NCBI GenBank assembly: GCA_030647265.1
Contig: JAUSJM010000018.1
Coordinates: 1-34,236 of the forward strand
Length of the DNA stretch: 34,236 nucleotides
Direction: 5' to 3'
DNA from: a bacterium
Lineage (GTDB): Bacteria; Patescibacteriota; Microgenomatia; Daviesbacterales; UBA10151
The position numbers and the translations under genes were made by a program. Below, in pieces: positions 29,198 to 34,236 of the stretch (within the stretch, counting starts at the first letter, position 1; every line of letters starts with the position of its first letter). The notes beneath the pieces were generated by a model. The model worked only from the letters and a program-made list of their open reading frames with translations. It ran no database searches and was not told where the DNA came from.

Positions 29198-30577
29198 CTA
29201 TCTTTCCCAATGACCCAGCCCTAAAAACTCCTGAATTCTAAAAGGTAGCTTCCCCTGGCGAAAGAAAAGGTCCGGGCGAAGTGAAATAAGACCCAATAAA
29301 AAGATAAGACTCCCTAAAGCTACAAAAATGGGAGTGATGCCTAAAAGATCAGCTAAGACTCCGGTTAAAACAGCAGTCACCGCGGAAAAAGAGGTCATGA
29401 TGACAAATAGAAAAGCAAAGATCTTTCCTCTGTCTGCCTCGGGAGTATTCTCCTGCAAGGCTGTTTGGCTGGGGATGATAATGGCTACCGTCGCCAAACC
29501 GGTCAAAAAGGCTAACACCGCAAAGAAGGAAGAAAGAGATGGGGCCCGGAAAAAGTAACGGGGATGAGTGATATAACTTGGCAGCTCCGTCGACTGAAAG
29601 ATCTGGGCAAAAAAAGGCACCAAACCGATCAGCAGTAACATCAATCCTGCCAAAAGGATGGCCGGACGAACCAGTATTCTCCTAGGCAAATGCTGGAAAA
29701 AACGGCCGATCAGTAAAGCTCCCGAGACCATCCCCAACCCCAGAGGCAGCATCACAAAGTAGGAAGCATCGGTGGCATGAATACGCAACACCCTCTCTAA
29801 ATAAGCCGGGGTAACCACCGCTAAAATGCCCACCATCCCCTGCACTGCTGACAAAAGCCCGATGGAGGTCATTACTGAAACCTTACCTCTAATAAACCTG
29901 AGAGTATCTGTAGCCTCCTCAAAGGTAAAATCCAACATCTTCCCCACCACAGAAAAAGATACTTTTCTGCCAAAGGTGTGGGCAGCTTTGCGAGAAACCT
30001 TGATCACCGGTAAATTCCGGGCCAAAATAAAGGCTAAAAAGAGCAGCCCCGCTCCCAGGTAAAAAAGGGTGTTGATGCCAAAATGGTTTAAGACTGGTCC
30101 TCCCAGGGAAAAACCAAGCATAAAAGATCCATATAAAGTCAGGGAAAATAAAGAGTTGGCTAAAAAGAGTTGTTTTTTAGAAACCAGCATGGGGATAGAG
30201 GAAGATTCTGAAGGCATAAAAAATTGAGCCAGGGAGTTGACAATAAAGGTGTTTACTAAAATTAAAGGATAAGAGCGTTTTATAAAAACAAAGAAGATAA
30301 AAGAGATAGCTAAAAACAAGTCGATTAAGATGATCAGTTTTTTGCGGTCCACAATATCCACAAAAACCCCGGCAAACATGCCAAAAATAATGGCCGGCAG
30401 AAAAACTGCCAACATATAAGCTGAAACAGCAAAGTTGGAGCCGGTTAGCTTATAAACCCAGATGATGAGGGCAAAATTTAAAGCATTGTAGGAAAGCTGG
30501 ACTAAAATTTGGTTAAACCATAAGTACCTAAAACCATGGTTAGAAATTACTGAAGAAAAGCTCACCTTTTGAGACAT
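29198..30577 (-). CDS. MFS transporter (MFS_3, DHA3-like)
   Basis: A 459-aa major facilitator with about 12 membrane helices. The N-terminal segment FRYLWFNQILVQLSYNAL, the motif-A-like loop GVFVDIVDRKKLI after helix 2, and the FFMPSESSSIPMLV-type segment (AQFFMPSESSSIP) mark the MFS_3/enterobactin-exporter-like group, usually drug or siderophore efflux. The substrate cannot be deduced. On the minus strand TATAAT (30615-30610) lies 32 nt before the ATG, so this mRNA has a short leader, and a 6-bp stem (AGCCCT/AGGGCT, 30584-30602) sits just upstream of the start codon. recF follows at once. Confidence 0.88.
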   Translation of the reverse strand: MSQKVSFSSVISNHGFRYLWFNQILVQLSYNALNFALIIWVYKLTGSNFAVSAYMLAVFLPAIIFGMFAGVFVDIVDRKKLIILIDLFLAISFIFFVFIKRSYPLILVNTFIVNSLAQFFMPSESSSIPMLVSKKQLFLANSLFSLTLYGSFMLGFSLGGPVLNHFGINTLFYLGAGLLFLAFILARNLPVIKVSRKAAHTFGRKVSFSVVGKMLDFTFEEATDTLRFIRGKVSVMTSIGLLSAVQGMVGILAVVTPAYLERVLRIHATDASYFVMLPLGLGMVSGALLIGRFFQHLPRRILVRPAILLAGLMLLLIGLVPFFAQIFQSTELPSYITHPRYFFRAPSLSSFFAVLAFLTGLATVAIIIPSQTALQENTPEADRGKIFAFLFVIMTSFSAVTAVLTGVLADLLGITPIFVALGSLIFLLGLISLRPDLFFRQGKLPFRIQEFLGLGHWER

Positions 30578-30583
30578 AGATTA

Positions 30584-30602
30584 AGCCCTGGCAGAGAGGG
30601 CT
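30584..30602 (-). promoter_or_regulatory. hairpin in the MFS gene leader
   Basis: AGCCCT-7 nt-AGGGCT sits between the TATAAT box and the ATG at 30577, close enough to affect ribosome access. It has no T-run, so it is not a clear terminator. Confidence 0.35.
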
Positions 30603-30621
30603 AAAAAGTATTATACAACTA

Positions 30622-31674
30622 TTAAGTCTTGACCTTTTTTTCTAGAAGATGTGTATATTTTTTTAAGGCTCGATCAATTGACCTTTGTCCTAAAATATCA
30701 ATCAGACGCAACCCTTTTCTCCCTACTAACCTGCTATCCTTATTCCACAACCACCTAGTATCAATAAAGAAGACTCCTCCACTATTAGTATCCACTAACA
30801 CATTGGCAGTCTTTTTAAACCACTCCCAGGGGTGTCTGGCTACCTCTTCCGGACGGGTGTCAATCAATCTTCCGGTATCAAAGTACATTTTCTTGGCCAA
30901 AAGCGCAAAAACCAGAAGTTTCTCGACAACTTCGGGATGTTGTTGCATCTGGTCATCGTTTAACTTTTCTAAAGGAACAATCCCCTCGCCAGTAACCGGC
31001 TTCTGAATAATATAGTAGGTAGAAGGCAACCTTTTACCCTGCGCTTTCAATTCCTCCGCGCGTTCCCAAGTTAATTTTAGGGGGTGGCCAATAATCGCTC
31101 CTTCTCCCTTTAGGAAGCTATCGTCTTCATGCCTTTGAAAAACTCCAGCAATGCAGGTAATTGTCTCCTCGCTTCCTAAAACTTTTAGTAACTCCTGGTG
31201 GAATGGATCAGCGGGATCTTTTAAAGATTTTAGTACTTCTGCTCGAACCGGCGATTCTCCTTCGGGGTAAAGGGTAACTTTTCCTTGAAAATTCTTCTCA
31301 TACTCTTTAACTGGATAATCGGCCAGGCTATTTTGTTCTGATCCACTGAAATATTTTCTGATTAGAAGGTATTCTGCAACCCCATTTTTTATGAATTCCT
31401 GATCTGGGTAAATTTTAAATTCTGGACCTAATACTCTGGCCAAAAAATTACTGGCTAATTTCCTAGGTACAACCAATCTAAGCATCTTGAGTATAGGGAG
31501 AGGGAAATTCTCCACCATACCCATTTTGATATAGAAATCCGGTGTGGGTGACAAACTCTCCGATTTCCTAGCTTCAAAAACTTCAGCGTGAGAACCATCA
31601 GTAACCTTATTTAAAGACATCCCTGGATTAAAAGGCGATAAATCCTGTAATCCTTCTCTCGACTCCCCTGCCAT
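30622..31674 (-). CDS. protein of unknown function, 350 aa
   Basis: A soluble protein with no signal peptide or membrane helix. I do not recognise the family. The C-terminal half has a layout faintly like protein-kinase-fold enzymes (YYIIQKPVTGEGIVPL, then a helical stretch with FDTGRLIDTRPEE, then TANVLVDTNSGGVFFIDTRWLW, where NVLVD...FFIDT resembles a catalytic/metal-binding pair), but a clear nucleotide loop is missing, so it could be a degenerate kinase or something else. An extended -10, TGTTAGAAT, ends 6 nt before the ATG (hexamer 31686-31681). It lies between the alpha/beta hydrolase and MFS genes. Confidence 0.75.
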   Translation of the reverse strand: MAGESREGLQDLSPFNPGMSLNKVTDGSHAEVFEARKSESLSPTPDFYIKMGMVENFPLPILKMLRLVVPRKLASNFLARVLGPEFKIYPDQEFIKNGVAEYLLIRKYFSGSEQNSLADYPVKEYEKNFQGKVTLYPEGESPVRAEVLKSLKDPADPFHQELLKVLGSEETITCIAGVFQRHEDDSFLKGEGAIIGHPLKLTWERAEELKAQGKRLPSTYYIIQKPVTGEGIVPLEKLNDDQMQQHPEVVEKLLVFALLAKKMYFDTGRLIDTRPEEVARHPWEWFKKTANVLVDTNSGGVFFIDTRWLWNKDSRLVGRKGLRLIDILGQRSIDRALKKYTHLLEKKVKT

Positions 31675-31704
31675 AGTTCGATTCTAACACATTCATTTCA
31701 AATT

Positions 31705-32352
31705 CTATGAGCAGAAATGCTGCCAAAAATACTTTGGAGAGTGAACCAGCCAGTTATGATCCATTCCCTCTAAAATAAACATTTTAGAGTTAGAAATTAG
31801 GTGCTGGAGAGCCCTTCCTTGGTTAAGAGGTGTAACCCGATCTTTCTCACCCCAAATTAACACAGTTGGAACATTTATAGCTTTTGCTTCTTTTTCCAAG
31901 TTAGCATTTTTGGCATAAAATCCCAGCTTTGAATGGAAAATGGGCCTTCTTAAAAACCTCCCAGGGAAACCTAAACCCATACCTATTTTTTTGTTTGTAT
32001 GATTAAACCAGTCCTGAAACTGCTTAGAAAGCGCTTGCCAGATATTCTCGCGATAATCAACACCTTTAGTATCTATTAAATAAAGTTTGTTGACTTTCTC
32101 TGGATGGTGACTAGCAAAAGCCAAAGCTAATACCCCACCCAAGGAATGACCAATTAAATTAGCTTTCTCTAAATTATTTCTTTTTAAAAAATGAAGAAAA
32201 TTTTCTTCAAACAACTGAGGGTTACCATCCGGTACCACTAATTCTAAAGGAGCCACCAAGACCTTTGTATCTGAAGGTGCAGATTTAATCAGTTTTTTGT
32301 AAAAGCCTTCATTTAACGTCCAAGCTGGAATAACAACTATTGATTGTTTCAC
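31705..32352 (-). CDS. alpha/beta hydrolase
   Basis: A 215-aa alpha/beta-hydrolase-fold protein. The nucleophile elbow is GHSLGGVLALAFA (Ser catalytic), the acid probably Asp in IWGEKDRVTPL, and the base His in EGMDHNWLVHSP; the early strand reads VVIPAW. It is shorter than most family members, with a small lid. The substrate is unknown; an esterase or lipase-like role is generic. The start is GTG at 32352, preceded by AAAGGA at good Shine-Dalgarno spacing, one of the few such sites here and in keeping with its internal position in the mutM operon. Confidence 0.88.
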   Translation of the reverse strand: MKQSIVVIPAWTLNEGFYKKLIKSAPSDTKVLVAPLELVVPDGNPQLFEENFLHFLKRNNLEKANLIGHSLGGVLALAFASHHPEKVNKLYLIDTKGVDYRENIWQALSKQFQDWFNHTNKKIGMGLGFPGRFLRRPIFHSKLGFYAKNANLEKEAKAINVPTVLIWGEKDRVTPLNQGRALQHLISNSKMFILEGMDHNWLVHSPKYFWQHFCS

Positions 32353-32361
32353 ATTAATCCT

Positions 32362-32772
32362 TTAGCTTTCTAAGAGATTGTGGTTGTCAAAAAGCCACTT
32401 AGCGCTACTTACCAACTGAAGATTTGGAATCTCCTCTGGAGAGAAGAAGCTAGCTTCTAAAATTTTCTTCTCCTTTTTGGAAAGTTTAGGCTTCCCTTCT
32501 GTTTCTGCCAGAAAGAAAAAGATGATGGTATGGTAATCAAAATTAGGAAAGATAGCCTGATGATGGTTAATTAACTTAAGATTTTTTAATTCCAAACCCA
32601 CCTCTTCTTTTAATTCTCTTAGGGCTGCCTGTTCTAAACTCTCCCCAAACCTTACTCCTCCACCTGGAACAATCCAGTACTCTTTTTCATCTTCCAGTTT
32701 CTCTTTGATGAGCAGAAACTTCCCATCCTTTTTAGCCACCACACTCACCACCACTCTTGGTCTTTTTTCCAT
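32362..32772 (-). CDS. Nudix hydrolase
   Basis: A 136-aa Nudix-fold hydrolase. The box is GGGVRFGESLEQAALRELKEEVGLEL (GX5EX7REUXEEXGU intact), preceded by a substrate-strand segment (KEKLEDEKEYWIVPGGG). It cleaves nucleoside-diphosphate-linked compounds of unknown identity; an ADP-ribose or MutT-like nucleotide-cleaning role would fit its place directly after mutM (3-bp gap). It is followed 9 bp later by the alpha/beta hydrolase. Confidence 0.9.
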   Translation of the reverse strand: MEKRPRVVVSVVAKKDGKFLLIKEKLEDEKEYWIVPGGGVRFGESLEQAALRELKEEVGLELKNLKLINHHQAIFPNFDYHTIIFFFLAETEGKPKLSKKEKKILEASFFSPEEIPNLQLVSSAKWLFDNHNLLES

Positions 32773-32775
32773 AAA

Positions 32776-33636
32776 TTATTTTTGGCAAAATGGACAAAAG
32801 TAGGTTCCTCTACCTGCCTGAGTAATTTTGACTACTTTATCTGGGCAGCCCCGGCAAGCTTGACCCTCCTTACCATAAACATTGGCAAAGTTTAAAAAGT
32901 AACCCTTTTTACCTTCAGCATCTACAAAGTTTGAAAGAGTTGAACCTCCGTGTTTTAAAGAGGTTTGTAAAGATTCAACAATTCCCTGATGGAGCTTTTT
33001 AAACTCGCCATCAGTGATAGTATTTACCAATCTTCTGGGATCTACTCTGGCTAAAAATAAGCTTTCTGAAGCATAGATATTACCAATACCAGCTATTAAA
33101 CTTTGGTCCATTAAGGCCACCTTGATTGGTGTTTTCTTCCTTTTCAAAATGTTGTCTTTCAGCACCTGCCAGGTAAAGTCTTTTTCTAAAGGTTCAGGCC
33201 CCAACTCCCCCAAAAGCTTCTTTTCTTCAGCTTCAATCCGAGAGGTAGGAATAACCTTCACCCAGCCAAACTGACGTTGATCATTAAAGTAAAGGTGAGA
33301 CCCATCATCAAAAGAAAAGATCACTACAGTACTTTTATTGGGCATCGGACCAAGCATATCCTCTGTGGGATGTCCCCCGATGATTTTTTCCTTGCCCTTT
33401 TCAAAGATTAATTGTCCGGTCATTTTTAAGTGGAAAAGGAGAGTTAAATCCGAAGTTAAGTCTATGCCTAGCATCTTAGCTCTTCGCCATACATTGAGTA
33501 CCTTTTTACCCCATAGGTTTTTCCTATCTCCCTGGAAGGTTTTAGGGCGAATAACCTCAATATTTTTAATTTCCAGGCCAACAATTTTTTCCTCTAGGCC
33601 ACGCCTTATAATTTCTACCTCAGGAAGCTCTGGCAT
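32776..33636 (-). CDS. mutM: formamidopyrimidine-DNA glycosylase
   Basis: A 286-aa Fpg/MutM base-excision enzyme removing 8-oxoguanine and formamidopyrimidines with AP-lyase activity. The N-terminus PELPEVEIIRRGL gives the catalytic Pro2 and Glu3; the helix-two-turn-helix contains QSLIAGIGNIYASESLFLARVDP; and the C-terminal zinc finger has four Cys (CRGCPDKVVKITQAGRGTYFCPFC). ATG 33636 is fixed by the family N-terminus and overlaps the end of the upstream small gene by 17 bp. It heads a DNA/nucleotide maintenance set with the Nudix hydrolase. Confidence 0.96.
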   Translation of the reverse strand: MPELPEVEIIRRGLEEKIVGLEIKNIEVIRPKTFQGDRKNLWGKKVLNVWRRAKMLGIDLTSDLTLLFHLKMTGQLIFEKGKEKIIGGHPTEDMLGPMPNKSTVVIFSFDDGSHLYFNDQRQFGWVKVIPTSRIEAEEKKLLGELGPEPLEKDFTWQVLKDNILKRKKTPIKVALMDQSLIAGIGNIYASESLFLARVDPRRLVNTITDGEFKKLHQGIVESLQTSLKHGGSTLSNFVDAEGKKGYFLNFANVYGKEGQACRGCPDKVVKITQAGRGTYFCPFCQK

Positions 33637-33949
33637 GAAGATATTTTACTACAGCTCGTACAGGAGTAAAGGGATCTTGCTGCTGACTTCTAATCTGTCT
33701 TGCTAATGATAACGATCCAATTTGAAGAAGCCCCTGTATCGCAATCTTAACTATTTCTGAAGTAATGTGAGGACCGCCTTGGAGTACTTCTACCATCTTT
33801 TCAGCTGTCATTTTATTCTCCCCCGTACCATCTTCCCCTTCGTCTGTTGAAGGATAAATCACAGTTATTCCCCTGTCGGGGCAATCGCAAACAGGCATAC
33901 CAGTTACACGCTCTGGAAAACGATCAGAGGAAAGCAACTCTCTAGCCAT
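33620..33949 (-). CDS. small protein of unknown function, 109 aa
   Basis: A soluble protein with no recognised domain. The N-terminal part has CDCPDRGITVIYP and an acidic linker (EGEDGTGEN); the C-terminal half is helical (MTAEKMVEVLQGG ... VKIAIQGLLQIGSLSLARQI). A TTGACT-18-TATATA promoter places the start codon at about +1, and the 17-bp overlap with mutM indicates an operon, so a link to DNA repair is possible but unproven. Confidence 0.7.
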   Translation of the reverse strand: MARELLSSDRFPERVTGMPVCDCPDRGITVIYPSTDEGEDGTGENKMTAEKMVEVLQGGPHITSEIVKIAIQGLLQIGSLSLARQIRSQQQDPFTPVRAVVKYLHARAS

Positions 33950-33956
33950 ATATCTA

Positions 33957-33986
33957 TATATAGAAGTTTTAAGAAAGAAAAGTCAA
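33957..33986 (-). promoter_or_regulatory. promoter of the mutM operon
   Basis: TTGACT (33986-33981), 18-bp spacer, TATATA (33962-33957), 7 nt before the ATG at 33949. The -35 box contains the TGA stop (33985-33983) of the upstream glycosyltransferase gene. Confidence 0.75.
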
Positions 33987-34236
33987 CCCCTTAAATTTTT
34001 GGCAATGAGATCTAAAATTTCTGCTTTAAATCTTTCTTTGGAAAATTTGGCAGCTTGCTTCTGACAATCCTCTACCTTATATTTCTCAGGATGAAAATTT
34101 TGGAGCACCTTCATCAAACTTTCCCCTTCACCCCTCCCCTTTTCCCCTCCAAAGAATTCTCCAGTCGCTTCGCGTCCTGAGCTTGTCGAAGGATTGCTTT
34201 CCACTATAGTTTCCTAATACCCTCCCTCTCTTTAAG
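33983..34236 (-). CDS. family 4 glycosyltransferase, C-terminal end (partial, frameshifted)
   Basis: The 3' end of a gene entering from the right. ETIVES...TGEFF, ESLMKVLQNFHPEKYKVED and KFSKERFKAEILDLI match the C-terminal end of GT4 (GT-B fold) glycosyltransferases, where xETVIxGxTGxFF binds the donor. Upstream of GAAACT the frame hits TAG (34216-34214), but dropping one G in TTAGGAAAC gives RGRVLETIVES in one frame, as expected, so there is a 1-nt insertion here (real or an error). Between ETIVES and TGEFF the residues NPSTSSGREA come from a palindromic repeat, and GGEKGRGEGE just after comes from a heptamer array. The track's GTG at 34204 is not a true start. Confidence 0.65.
34120..34147. 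repeat. heptamer array in the glycosyltransferase gene
   Basis: Units TTTCCCC, TTCACCC, CTCCCCT, TTTCCCC, translated on the minus strand as a Gly/Glu/Lys-rich loop. Confidence 0.75.
34157..34193. repeat. palindromic repeat element, copy 3 (short form)
   Basis: CGCTTCGCG then TCCTGAGCTTGTCGAAGGA (34175-34193): same ends as copies 1 and 2 with a shorter centre. The CGCTTCGCG preface matches the small hairpin preceding copy 1 (reverse complement). Confidence 0.85.

Noticed and set aside
34202-34204. GTG at 34204 as a true start of a 73-aa gene
   Set aside because: The translated residues match the interior and end of GT4 proteins, so it is a fragment whose upstream part is out of frame or beyond the window.
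1-34236. CRISPR array, tRNA genes, transposase or integrase, riboswitch
   Set aside because: None recognised by eye on either strand; the short repeats present are heptamer arrays, palindromic elements and the two direct-repeat pairs listed.

Overview
The window looks like part of a streamlined, low-GC genome from the Candidate Phyla Radiation (Patescibacteria), most likely the Microgenomates group. The reasons are a divergent bacterial 16S rRNA 5' end, gaps of a few bases or overlaps between most genes, convergent stop codons 1-3 bp apart, many GT-C and DUF2298 membrane glycosylation proteins, VGIGT-repeat and Pro/Thr-rich surface proteins, a DUF4143 ATPase and a DUF5654 protein. This placement is an inference from gene style; the partial 16S would settle it if searched.

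Layout. (1) 1-755: the 5' part of a 16S rRNA gene on the minus strand, its roughly 380-nt leader full of short repeats, and a strong promoter whose -35 box overlaps the stop codon of a TrmH/SpoU methyltransferase gene. (2) 1368-7055: a plus-strand surface-protein block (small secreted protein, VGIGT fibre protein with a broken C-terminal extension, Pro/Thr-rich secreted protein, pilus-like protein with a carbohydrate-binding-like domain). An AAA/DUF4143 ATPase gene interrupts it, bounded by a perfect 19-bp direct repeat. (3) 7057-14577: UppS divergent from a glycan-assembly operon (FAD oxidoreductase, two GT39-like transferases, a DUF2298 protein). (4) 14574-15094: a small two-ORF cassette between 50-bp direct repeats that duplicate the 3' end of a YjbQ-like gene. 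(5) 15020-20944: an isoprenoid cluster (polyprenyl synthase, isopentenyl phosphate kinase, IDI-like Nudix, IspG, IspH, ferredoxin-reductase-like flavoprotein). (6) 21038-28116: a DsbA-like protein with its domain halves in reversed order, ZIP transporter, Pth, SpeD, a coiled-coil membrane protein, archaeal-type DNA ligase, GGDEF protein, Fic protein, DUF5654. (7) 28118-34236: RecF, MFS exporter, an unknown 350-aa protein, alpha/beta hydrolase, Nudix, MutM, a small unknown protein, and the 3' end of a family-4 glycosyltransferase gene.

Functionally, UppS and the polyprenyl synthase use C5 units from the IspG/IspH/IDI/IPK set to make lipid carriers, which the GT39/DUF2298/GT4 proteins would use to glycosylate or build the surface layer formed by the secreted proteins.

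Three genome-wide habits stand out. First, about 20 genes have a -10 hexamer 4-10 nt before the start codon and no Shine-Dalgarno, so leaderless mRNAs appear to be the rule for first genes. Second, at least 14 short arrays of degenerate heptamers, almost all of four units (28 bp), are scattered through genes and the rRNA leader. Third, a palindromic element (CCTGAGC...GTCGAAGG) sits in frame inside three protein genes. No CRISPR array, tRNA, transposase or integrase was seen.
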